Positions 34,101 to 45,225 of a stretch of 60,000 nt of DNA are shown in pieces (the stretch's first letter is position 1; each line of letters opens with the position of its first letter). The translations under genes were made by a program, and so were the position numbers. Origin of the DNA: Hydractinia symbiolongicarpus (Eukaryota; Cnidaria; Hydrozoa; Anthoathecata; Hydractiniidae); contig NC_079875.1 of assembly GCF_029227915.1 (NCBI RefSeq), positions 17,293,001-17,353,000 of the forward strand, read 5' to 3'. A model generated the notes under the pieces. That model searched no databases and was not told the origin of the DNA. It saw nothing but the letters and a program-made list of their open reading frames with translations.

Positions 34101-37100
34101 CAAGGTTTATGGCAAAAGCTACCACACAGTTGGAGAGAATGCTTGAAAAAAGTGACTTTAGAAGAAGTTGCAGACAATATTTTGCATGACAACAACAATG
34201 CAGTGTTTAGGTATACTTTTTTTTTCAATTAGTAAAAATGTAATAATAATATTCTTTTAAAATATAGGCACAACTGTAAAAAAATAATAGCAAAAAAATG
34301 TCTGTTTGTCAAGTTCTATATGTAGATTTTTTCTAAATGGTTCTAAATGTTTGATGATTTTTATTAGAGTGGTACATTCTGATGCCTTGTTGTGCCATCC
34401 AATATTTTGTGAGAATAACAGTTTGTGTATGTCTATGTTGCAGCATATCCCTTCTGATTTGTTGTAGATTTAGAACAAGTATCAAAAATAATTTTATTGC
34501 TTTTCATGATTACCTTCACTCTCATCATTGAGATTCTGATTGTTATTGTTAGGTTTCTGCTTGGTTCATCTGCTATTGGCTTGCCCTTAACTTGCAAATA
34601 ATTAGAATTAAAAGCTGGAAGTTTCTTACCTTCTGAAGCCCACAACAGAAAATACTCTGCCCCAGCATTATTCATGCTGCCTGTGAAATAATATTTTTTT
34701 AAATGTTTTTTTTAGATTTGTCTGGCCTCTTTCGTTACTCTCTTTTATTGCTGCCTGTCATGCTCTGGCACTGAATAGAAATCAAAAAAAGTTTATTGGT
34801 AAAAGCGGTGACTACAAACCAGACGAAGATCTTTCCATGATGTTTAAAAAACATATCAAACCAAAAAAGAGGCATGAATTGTCTGTTTTACCTCAGGTAT
34901 TAGTGTAAATTAAGTGTAAATTATAATATATATATACCATTCTAATAGAAAAAAGAGTAAGAGTATAGATTCTTCCTGCAAATCAGTAACTAAATGAAAT
35001 ATAAAGACGGTGCAGCTTGTATGATCAGAGTAAAGGTGTTATGAATTCTCAATGTTATATTTACAAAGCGAAGTATTTATATACTTCATGTTTTGTCTAT
35101 AGCCTTTCCTACAATATACTCTTTTTAACTGTTTAGGTTATAAATACTGTTTGCAAAGAAACAAAAACAACCAATGTCGTGGTAGGAATCTCTGTATTAG
35201 TAGCGCTTGTCTATCTTGTGCGAAATGGTGCAATTTCATTACTGCATGCTAACTTGTTAACAAGGATGTTGAATTGCTATTGTAGGAAGTATTTAGAGCA
35301 ATTTTATGTGAATTATTCCAGGGGCTAATAAATAGTGATTTTCACATAATCCTTGGGGTTTTTTTATTTTGATTTTTGTCATGGCTGTGCTAGATCAGCA
35401 TACCCTACTGGACTTGAGCAAACAATAACTTTTAGCATGTAAAAATGCAAGCAGATTTTCAAGGGAAGTGCTACAAACAATTTTTTTTACACAACATTTA
35501 AAAAATAGTTACATTAGAAAATGACTGTGCTTGACATTTAAGAAATTATGTATTTAAAATAAACACTTTTATGCATATCCTATGCTTCGTATAGCGTGAA
35601 AGCGAAGAATTGTTTTCTTAAGTAATATTGTTTTAATTTATAAAGAATAATATATTTTACTATACTATTACTTTGCTTTATATTTGTGGAAAATTTATCT
35701 CCTTGTTTTGCTTTACGTGAACAGGATGTTGGTTCAGGTTTAGGTCATTTATCACGAATGCTGGCTTACAAATATGGCTTGAACGTCGTTGCTGTAGAGA
35801 TGGCTGGTCAAAGACTACCGGTTGCTGAAAAATTTGACAAGTAGGTTTATCTAAAATATAAAAGTCTCACTTGCTTTTTTCTCATTAGCTTCCTCCTACT
35901 TACTTACGCATGGTCTTCCCCGATTGTTTAAATTTGGCATTGTTTTTTAGAGAAAGTGTAATTTAATATCAGCTTCGTTTTTAGCGTCTCATTACTTTCA
36001 CCTTGACTTTTTATTGAAACTATTTTTTTTTTCTCTAATTACTTAAGAAATATTTTTAGCGCACCATACACGTTTTTATATTTAGAGAAATTGAAGAAGA
36101 GTTAAAAAGACTGAATAAAAAGGTATAGAATGGTTAGTTAACCAATGTACATTTTTATGATAAAAAAAGAAATCCTGCAAAGTTCTAGTGTGTCCTTGAC
36201 CAAGACCAATAATAAATTTCCTCTTACAATTTTTTTTGACTCAGGATGGAGTGACAAATGGATATGGTGATGTCACACACATTGCAAGATGGGTAAAATA
36301 GCTTCTCTGTACATTTTGTAATGGTAATGTTCACAGTCAATCGTTTTTAAATATTATTTGTCACAAACTCAATCCTTGAATTATTTGTATTGTCAAAAAA
36401 TATTTACTGATAAATTTAAGCAAAAAAATAAAATAAATTGGAATCGTGTTCACGTCTATAGTTTATTCACAAATGTTAATTTTGTATAGATAGAACCAGA
36501 CATATCAACAGAGGAGTTTGTTAAACTAGTCTATGGTAATAATGGTGGTGCACAAATTAGTCTTAATAACTTCACAGATACGAAAGAAGAAGTTATAGAC
36601 ACACCGGCTCATCTCGAAAACATGGATGGAAGTAGACACTGCGTTCTAGTTGGGCTGCACACTTGTGGTGATTTAGCCTCCACCATGTTGAAAGTGTTTA
36701 AAAACACTCCATTGATACGTGGGATTGTATCTGTGTCATGTTGTTACTTTCGAATGTCTTTAAAGGAGGATTCGAATAATTCAACCTGTGGTTGTAGGGC
36801 TTCGTTTACATTGAGCTCTTTTTATCAGAATATTAAAAATGTACAAAATAGGAATGATGAGGAGACTAATTCAGTATTCAGTATTGTCAATCCCACTATA
36901 TCAGAAAATGTATTGAATTCACATTTCAAGAACAATCTTTCATCAAATTACTTAAAAAATTATTTTAACAAAGATGGCGTCACTCAAGGCTGTAATCAAT
37001 GTAATTGCCATTTCAAATGTGGCAGGACAGAAGGTGAAACAGATTGTGGATTTCCATTGTCAAAATTCCTAAAGAGATTGCCATACCAACCATTGCAATA

Positions 37101-39153
37101 CAAAAGTTTTGAAACTGCTTGTCATTTTGTGGAGGATTATGCAAAGAAACTTCTTAGTAAGAACGCTTTTGCAGAAGATTTTATCGGAAATTAGTTTTTT
37201 TTCTTATTATTATTGTTAAATTGTTCTGTTTCTGTGTGGGTTAAGTTATTTTAGAAGATTATTCCAAACACTGCGAAGGTAATTTTGAATTAAAACATCT
37301 GGAAAGTATCTATTTTTACATTACTGTTAAAAAGTGTTTAAAAATTTTAATGATGATCGTCAACACCACGTCTGTTATGTATGGTTAATGTTGGTGTCAT
37401 TTCATAGTTTTTTTCTCTTCCCAAACATTAATTTTAAGAAAGTAGGGAACCTTCCTCGTTTTAAATCATCGTTTGGACATCGTCTGATTTCTTCGTTTGA
37501 GTGAAGAGTCGAGATAACTTTAAGAATAGAAAAAAATTTAAACTGTTAGAAAACAATATGTTTTTACATTATCCCTGCTCGATTTATTTTACTTTTATAC
37601 TTCAACAGAATAAACAATATATATATTTTTACTTATTTTACTAACAAAATCACTACTTTGCAAAAAAAAATATGTTTGATCTTTTCAATGATTTTTAAGC
37701 ACTACTATTTTTTCTGGCATGTTTGTTAATTAATTTTAATCACTATATATTTAGATCACAGTCCCAACCTGAAATTACACTGTTATCGAGCAGTCATGGA
37801 AGTTTTTATCCGCCATGTTGATCCTAGTCTAGTACTGGCACCTGTACGATGTAAAAAGATAAAAAATGCAGCCTCCATGACTTTTGTTGAGTATGTGTCA
37901 TATAATTTTATTCTTTACAGCATCGTGATCTGTTATACATCTATTGTACATGTAAGATTCAACATGATAGTCAATTCTAATATTCTGCATTTAGTTCTTG
38001 TAACTATTTCCTAAAGAAAATAGATTGTTCACTTTTAGGCAGTATGTACACGAATCTTCAATATTCGGGGCGAAATAGAAGTTTCATTTCAGTCTCCATC
38101 CTTGATATTTGTTTACATGTTTTTGGCCAAAATCAAACTCAATTCGGTGTTGATTTTATTTCGCCCTTCAAATACTCATGCGAACATGATTAAAGGCGAA
38201 ATTCCACTTCATTTTTTTATCACGTCAGTTTAAGGTTCACGCATTAAAGTACTTAATATTGCGCAATATTTAAGAGCGCTTTTGCACGTGCTGATCGTTT
38301 TAAAAGTCAACATTATTCGTTGCAGTGTATAATAACGTAATTTCATGATTTCAACCAATGAATTTGCTTAAATCGCCGTCATTTTAAGTTTATGCATTTG
38401 TGTTCTTAGTGGACGCACCGATCTATCAAAGTGCAATTTCGGCTTTAGCCTAAGTGAAACTATTGATTGTTAATTGATGCGCTTGTTGGATGCAACTGCC
38501 TCACTTTTCACCTTGATGCTTGACAAGAGTTGTTAAAAAATTCAGGTCTACCGTGACTGCTCTTATTAAATTTAGATATGCAGAGAAAGTGTTCGAGCGA
38601 TTGGATAAAGTTTTTGATCCTAATTTACTAAAAGGTATATTTTTGTTCTGTTTTTTTGATATTTCTGGACTTCCTCAAAAAAATCTTTGAAGGAAATAGT
38701 TAAAAAGAAAAACCCTAATATTTCAATAAAACCTTTTTTTTTTGAAAGTGTATAAGAAGAATGTTACGATCAAACAAGTGTTACAAAATTTGCCACCTGT
38801 CATGTCGGTCGCCATCTTTGTTTAAATGAGAATAAACGAATGACTGGACATTTATTTAGGTAAAGATTAAGCTTGTTGGATAATATGCGCAAACGGTGAA
38901 TCGGTTTGCGCCTACATTTAAGGTTAAACAAAATACATTTTGTCAAGATTAATTTACACGAATTCGTCATGGTGAGATATTTTGCCAAGATTTCTTATCA
39001 AAAATGAATCATTTAAGGTTTGCTGCGAATAATGTTTTAGGAATCTGGTAATTTTTTTTTTTTTTGCAATTTTAATTTATTTCAGGGCCTTTTATTGAGA
39101 TAGGGTAACCTTTCATTAATGCTCATACAACAGAGGCTGGCGATTGTGTTTAT

Positions 39154-39191
<38 letters not shown>

Positions 39192-42078
39192 AATAATTTG
39201 TAGAGGAAAAGTAGAGAAGAAAAAAAAATCCTTTCTTGATTTTTAAAAGTTACGCGAAGTTAATTTTAGCCAAAAAAGTCATTTCTAATAATTTTGACGT
39301 TTTTGGGGATTTTCGCAAATATTTATAAAATTCGCTGAATTTGCGAAAATAAATCTTAGCGAAAATCTTTGCAACGCATTCAAGGTTGATCACTCTGTTT
39401 GGCACAGAAGTGTATATTGTTATTTATTTATGACAGCGTCAATCAAAAATTGGTCAGCCTGATTATTGAACGCGTCATTTACGCCATGGACAACATACTT
39501 GATTTTTTTTCGCTCGCGTTCTCTATATTTTTAGTAGGTTTTAACTTTAAGGATTTGAGTTCATACCTTCATGAAGTGTGCCTAATAACAATTTGGTAAA
39601 AACCACATTAAAACTAGACTGCGGAACGCGGTTTACCTTCTGCGTTTGAAAAAATAGTATCATATTGCATGGCTATGTTATTTGCAATGAACTATTATCT
39701 TTGAGATAAGAAGTTTGTTAATATCCGCAAATTTAATTTAAAAAATTTCAAAACCGTGCACCCGTTAAATAAAAATAGCAGTGTTGTTTTTGTTTGTTTG
39801 TTTGTTTATTTTATCAATTTTGTAAGGAGCACAGCAAACACGGCCTATGAAAACTTCTAGATGTGGTGCAGGAAGGTGTGAAATTACGCATTTCTGCAAC
39901 ATTACGTTTAACTGGCGAAAGCTTTTTGCAAAAGAAATATTTCACTTCATCTAAATTAACAATCCACTGAAAATAGAGAAACATGAGAGGCACGACCGAG
40001 CATTTTCCCCACGATATAAGTGTCGCTTCCCATTGTGTGTCTTTATGAGAGGGAGTATGACAGACCTCTCCCACTCCATCGTTTTTAGTCAGAATCAGTA
40101 TTTTAGTGGCCAGATCATCCAAGGGATGATATTTAGAAAATATAAGCTGTGTTTATGTAGATTAGTATTTCAGGTCATTTTTAGCATATGACATCATCAA
40201 ACCCAATTGTAGGAGGTGATCTACTTCCCACAATTTTTGTCAGTTTAAATTTATCGTCTACTTATTAAAAGAAACACATGAGGAAAAATCAAGTATGTCT
40301 TCCATGTGACAATGACACGTGGGAGTTCGTGGGACGTTTCGACACAAGTTCCTCAAAGGGTGATCAGGCTGGCTTTTTCAATTGTTTTGGTAACATTACA
40401 TACAGCCCAAGTTCAAAGTGCTCATATCCGTGAGGTCATATCCGTGCAGCATGATTAAATTAGAAAATCTTTAAATGCAATTATCTTGAGAAGAGGCTTG
40501 TTGACCAAACATGACGTTATTTTTGACATTAAGATTGACTTTAAAAAGACTACAAAACAGGCTGTTAATTTTTAAGCTACTTACACGAAACTCAAGCGAA
40601 TACACGTGGCAAAAATTATGAGAACACAAGAACCACATCTTAAAATATGTTAAATATTGTAATTCTAGATCAATGTGTGAATAATCCTTCCATTTTTATT
40701 CGTATTCCTTTGGTATAAGCACTTACAGTTGCTTCTAAATTAACCCCGAAAATAATTTAGTAACACTTAAGTATAGACAGCCTCTTTACTTTTTTATCTC
40801 TAACTCTCTATGAACCGGACAAAAGGTTCGAGATTGTTAAGAAAGTGCGAGTTCGAAAATGCAGGAAAAATGTACGATAGGTGAAAATGTCTAAATTTTT
40901 AAGTTTGACATATAAAAGCATGACTTTTCCATGTTAAGCCAGTCATTGATCGACTTATAGCTAGTAATTATAGGATTTTGTATTTGTATTATTAAAAAAT
41001 AGCAATAAAAAATTGCGAAAAAGTAAATTATTCATAAAAAGGGATATCTGTACAAATTTAAAGTCCGTGTATTTGTGGTACCTTTTGATTTGTCTGTTGA
41101 TTACACATTACCGTTGTGCATCGATTATGCGCCCTGCAGCTTCTTGAATATCTGACGTTTTTGTAATCTAATGACGTTCACTGTATATGGTATATGCGAA
41201 AGTTAAAACTATTAACAAGCATGAATTGCTGGAATGCTCACATTTACTTGTTATGACGTTCTCATTACAGATATCAACTATGAAGCGTTGTTGTCACAGT
41301 GGAAAAACGTCACCATTTATCATTCTCTTGTTCTTTTGCTTGGTCCGGTGATTGAAAGTATAGCGCTGGTTGACAAAGTCATGTATCTGCTTGAAGAAGG
41401 TACTTATTGTTTGTGAAGGATTGTTAGCAAAGCTAAACTTTAAAAAGGGAAATTTTAGGAGATCTACAAGATTAAGAGGGAAAATTGAGGGGAAAAATTT
41501 TGTTTTGTGATAGGGTTTACAATCTTATACCATAACCATAGTTGCTCCTGTAATATTTAGTGTTTTTACTTTTTTGTCACTATATTTACTAGTATTATTT
41601 CTTTCACTGTTTTTGTTTAACAAATCAAATAGATTTAATTTAAGCATCAGTTTAAGATAATCAGCCGCAATACATGTTTCTTCTCTTCTTAAGCAATCTA
41701 TAGTTAGTTCGGAAGGTGCTTGTCATTGGACCAAAAGTTAAGTAACTGATCTAGCAACCTTTACGCCTCACATCCTTTACCCTGAACACTATTTCTGCGC
41801 TTAGCAATCTTTCCAGTTTGACTGTGGCAATATCACTGGCTAATCCGAACCCTGATGTGCTTTAACTGACGAACACCATTTAAAGTCTCACACTCAGTGA
41901 TTACGTGTTAGGCAACCTGCTCTCTATCGTATGATTCCGTGGATTTTTATCGGATGCAGACATGGATGTGGACATGCTTATCTGTTCTTTGTTAGGTATG
42001 GATGCAACTCTCACTCCAGTTTTCGACCCGGATATATCTCCAAGAAATTTCGCTTTGGTAGCTACACGTGAAACATAA
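31102..42078 (+). CDS. METTL25: METTL25-family SAM-dependent methyltransferase
   Basis: Exons: 31102-31233, 34089-34210, 34716-34896, 35137-35181, 35725-35840, 36086-36122, 36245-36292, 36490-37156, 37755-37890, 38576-38634, 41271-41399, 41996-42078. All junctions keep frame, giving 584 residues (human METTL25 is about 600). Start: AAAGATGG, a strong context, followed by an exon ending GCA/gtaagt. Features: an N-terminal helical part with FFTQGLWQKLPHSW; the SAM-binding loop DVGSGLGHLSRMLA beginning exon 5 (about residue 161); VGLHTCGDL (281-289) and SVSCCYFRM (about 308-316), hallmarks of this family; FVEYAEKVFERL across exons 9-10; and PVFDPDISPRNFALVATR at the C terminus. Exon 8 is long and carries an Asn-rich insertion after CCYF not expected in vertebrates. 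Exons 8 and 11 run on to intronic stops (37194, 41416) if unspliced, but the spliced frame restores conserved sequence. The substrate of METTL25 is not well established. Confidence 0.93.
31309..31507 (+). pseudogene. LINE ORF2 fragment (endonuclease-RT linker)
   Basis: An open stretch of about 65 codons reads NAPSVRVTKRQLE then LKPWISKGIVKSI. The KPWI(T/S)KGI motif is typical of the linker just before the reverse transcriptase of CR1/L2/RTE-like LINEs. No other part of the element is seen. It sits in METTL25 intron 1 and stops at the edge of the inverted-repeat element at 31510. Confidence 0.6.
31510..32207. mobile_element. 0.7-kb inverted-repeat DNA element in METTL25 intron 1
   Basis: The left end AGTACGGGATCTTTCCCCGA is repeated inverted at the right end (TGGGGAAAGATCCCGTACT). 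The inverted arms extend roughly 90-110 bases and are dense in CCCGATCGGG-type palindromes. The interior is AT-rich with no transposase. Flanks ACACCTTC and CACCTTAA share CACCTT, a possible but offset target duplication. Superfamily not assigned. Confidence 0.6.
33293..33345. repeat. (TA)n / TAAATA microsatellite
   Basis: A run of TATA and ATAAATATA words in METTL25 intron 1. It produces spurious open frames. Confidence 0.85.
35187..35329 (+). mobile_element. degenerate Helitron in METTL25 intron 4
   Basis: Begins TCTCTGTATTAGTAGCGC with CTTGTCTATCTTGTGCG following, and ends ATTCCAGGGGCTAATAAATAG then T. The layout matches the Helitrons at 13.8-14.1 kb, but the hairpin and CTAG are mutated. 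Confidence 0.45.
38635..41270. other. large METTL25 intron 10
   Basis: 2.6 kb. It contains an AAC microsatellite (39154-39192) and an unsupported - strand frame of 102 codons (39814-40122) that matches nothing I recognise. Otherwise AT-rich unique-looking sequence. Confidence 0.6.
39154..39192. repeat. (AAC)n microsatellite
   Basis: About 13 uninterrupted AAC units. Confidence 0.95.
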
Positions 42079-42328
42079 TGCTGAAATATATTTCGCATGG
42101 AATTTTATTTTATGTCGTTTTTCTGTGGTGGTTGAAACAGTAAGAATATTCATGTTCCCCATGTTTAGAAGAAATTAGTTTATAGGTACGTTAAGACTGC
42201 GATTATGACAAAAAATATATTCTGTATATCTTCAAATATCTTCAAACATTACCAAGAACAAAACAATTTTGAAGTCTTGCTAGATCTTCTAAATGTTTCT
42301 TTAAACTAATAAGGTTTTTTAAATAATA

Positions 42329-42480
42329 TCTATATTATAATACCCGTATATACGTCTGCCTGTCTGTCTGTCTATCTGTCACGCAAAATGGTAGCTTTAT
42401 TGCGCTATACGAGAAGCACGCAATGCGGTATAAAAAGTGTTTCTTTCACGCCATTGTGTCTCATTGCACTGTAACATTTA
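42329..42480 (+). mobile_element. Helitron 5' end, 3' end not found
   Basis: A/TCTATATTATAATACCCG, followed by several CTGTCTGT words and CACGCAAAATGGTAG, matches the 5' part of the 98-base Helitron at 13979. No hairpin plus CTAG was found downstream, so the end given is arbitrary. Confidence 0.55.
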
Positions 42481-44655
42481 ATATCAATTAATTTTTTTTG
42501 TGGTACCTACATAACATTATCGGATTTCATATGGTAAATTTGCATTCGCAATTCTGCCTTGTTTTCCAATTATACCGTTTTTTGTCTTCATAGATAATTT
42601 AACTCGCCTTTTAGTTCATGATCAAATACTTTTTTGAAATTGCATTATTCAATATGCATTCAGCATTTATGTAGATTTTAACCACATCCCATCACCCGCG
42701 ACGTAACTCTGTACAATTTATTGATGTCACTAAATTTTTTTATGTCAAAACACTAATATGTGAAAGGTATCTTTGTTCACATTGTATAAAATCAAAAAAG
42801 TTGTTTTATTTTTTATTTTTTTAACATCGGTATAATTTCTACTGTCAATAACATGTTATGAAGTATTAAATTTTCTTAAAAATTTAAGACATACTTCTTC
42901 ATATTTCTCACCACGAGTAGAAATTGCTCCAAATAATAATCTACAAGAACTATTGCAGGAGCATTTTATATATTTGAAAAGAAAGAACATTTCTACGGTC
43001 AACATCGACGCTGGTCTGTAAATATACTTTATTGGATATGTAGCTATTTTAAAAATATCGACATATCTAAATTTAACTGTGGAGTCAACGATTCACTTTG
43101 CATAATATTTCGTTAAACTGTCAATTCCTTTTAATTTATCGAGGACAACTCTTTGTCAAAGATTTGTGTTCTCTTATTAATTCTGTATGAAGCATGTACC
43201 TAGATAACATTGCGAACACATTCCCAACATCGCTCCATTAAAATACATCACATATTTTCTTTTTAATTCAACGGTTTCATTAATGTCGCTCCTTTACCGG
43301 TGATTTGAGCAAATATGGACCACGTTCTATGCGATCGCTAACTTCGTAAATAACCGATTCGTTTTCTACGATACGAATCCTGTCTAAATCACCCAAAATT
43401 GGCTAATTCGTTAGACAGTTTTATCTTGATTCAGCTCATATTGGAATTTCATAAGATGTGATGTAGCGTGACTGTCCTTTCAGCTCCAATTGGACCATCT
43501 ATTAACCATTCCAACATTGAATTTATGGTAATTAAACCACTATTATCCATTTTAATGTTACCACTAACAATTTTCATGCACACACCACCTCCAAACTATA
43601 TCTCAATTCCAGCACCAGCGTTTCTTTCACCATAGGTGAGATTGAAATTATAAAAAACGTCCTGCTCCTGTTATAGGAGAACTGCATTTTTTATATTATA
43701 TTCTGTACTAATGAAAAAATACAAGGTCAAACCACGTTTTTCTCATGCTAAGTTTAGATCACTGGTGCGAAAAATAACTACTAGGCATGCGTGAAAAAAA
43801 CAACATTACGTAACCGATAACTTTTGACAGGTCTAGAATTATTAACTTATTTTAGAACAATTTTCAGGTATTTATAGTTTTGTTACAAGACTTTAACGCC
43901 ATCTATTTAAAAAATAAATCAAGTTTCACAACTTTTTCAAAAAAACACATAAGTACACCCAGTCTGTCTCAAATTTAGCCGTCCTTATAAATCTTAAAGT
44001 TTACTTAAAAAACTTAGTATTTTATTGCCGCTATATTTTGTTTTTATTTAAAGTAAAATTTTATCATTGCGAATAAAAAAAATACACAGCTATATAGTAC
44101 TAATCTATGTATATATAAGATTCATAGAAAAATTATGATCACTAAACAACTACCGATGTCCCCTTTGTTTCTCAATGGTATCGATCCCTACAACACAGCC
44201 AACAAAGCCAACACAGCTATCTATATGTTTGTTAGTTCCACTAACAGCTGTTGAGAAAAGTGCCAAAAAGGGTTACATATGCGGTAAAAACAAAAATAAA
44301 GAAATGGTGTCACGAACTTGATAGATTTCATGATACGTACCTAACAACTCGAGAGTATAAAGTTAAAGTTGCTTGGTTTTTGGTTTTGTTTTTTGTTTTT
44401 TTTAAATTGTTAAAAACTTAGAAAATCGCGTTTCCGAAGCAAGTTCTTTAATATTAAGAGGACACAAGAAGAGTCTTTCTAATAAACACGAGTATTTTAC
44501 GGGCGCAGACGAACAGGTAAAACACTGGAGAGTTTAGAGAAGCAAATTTCATATAAACTGGTATTTCCTGATGTGTTATTTTAGTCCCTGTTTTGTTGAG
44601 AAACCTGAACTAAATAATTACCGAGTAAGAAAGGTTGGCAAAAATTAACCCTATT

Positions 44656-44704
44656 CGGTCCGGGGGGGGGGGGGGGCGGATTCAGCCCTCCTCCCCCCCC
44701 CCCC
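44656..44704. repeat. G15 and C12 runs facing each other
   Basis: TTCGGTCC, then 15 G (44662-44676), CGGATTCAGCC, then CTCCT and 12 C (44693-44704), TTACGG. The two runs can pair as a hairpin or form a G-quadruplex. It may be the edge of an unidentified repeat. Confidence 0.7.
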
Positions 44705-45225
44705 TTACGGATTGCTTTTTAAAGTGCAATCATACAGAACATATATTTGCTAATAGATTCCAACATCACAAATATAAATTTTGCGCAAGAAATTTCCGTA
44801 AAAGTTTCTTCCCTTTAGGTATTGATGTGAAAGGTTAATTATTAAACTGGTGTTTTTACTGCTCTTTCAGTACTTTAGTAGATTTTTGCATTTTTGGGGA
44901 AAAATACTGCCGCTGTTTCGCAAAATTAAAAAATTTTTCCGGGGAAAATCAGTTGCATCTTGCAGAATTTCTGTTAGCTAATCCTGATTAGTTTTATGAA
45001 TTTTGTGTTGTCCAGTGAAATTCTCAGCGACAATTTCTAATTTGAAAATTTTGCGGAAATGAAACAACTTGAAATTGACTATACTTTTTGCGGGAACAAA
45101 ACTTTTACGAATTTACCCGAAAACCACAAACATTTTCTTCTCGTACAGACACTCTTTCCATCATGTGAGTTTACTGCATGCATGGATCAACTTTTACATT
45201 TTACATGTACGTATATTTAGCCTTT

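Larger units (their letters stand above)
42079..45225. other. intergenic region between convergent METTL25 and the ankyrin gene
   Basis: No gene seen. It holds a Helitron 5' end at 42329 and a G-run/C-run block at 44656-44704. The open frames are short and AT-rich. No AATAAA close to the METTL25 stop was found. Confidence 0.5.

Noticed and set aside
37157-37194. METTL25 ending at the TAG at 37194
   Set aside because: A strong donor (A/gtaaga) at 37156 and downstream exons restore family-conserved sequence to 42078.
39814-40122. 102-codon frame on the - strand inside METTL25 intron 10
   Set aside because: No domain, partner exon or polyadenylation signal could be linked to it; left unannotated apart from a mention in the intron entry.
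41400-41416. METTL25 ending at the TGA at 41416
   Set aside because: Splicing at 41399 to 41996 gives PVFDPDISPRNFALVATR, the expected family C terminus.
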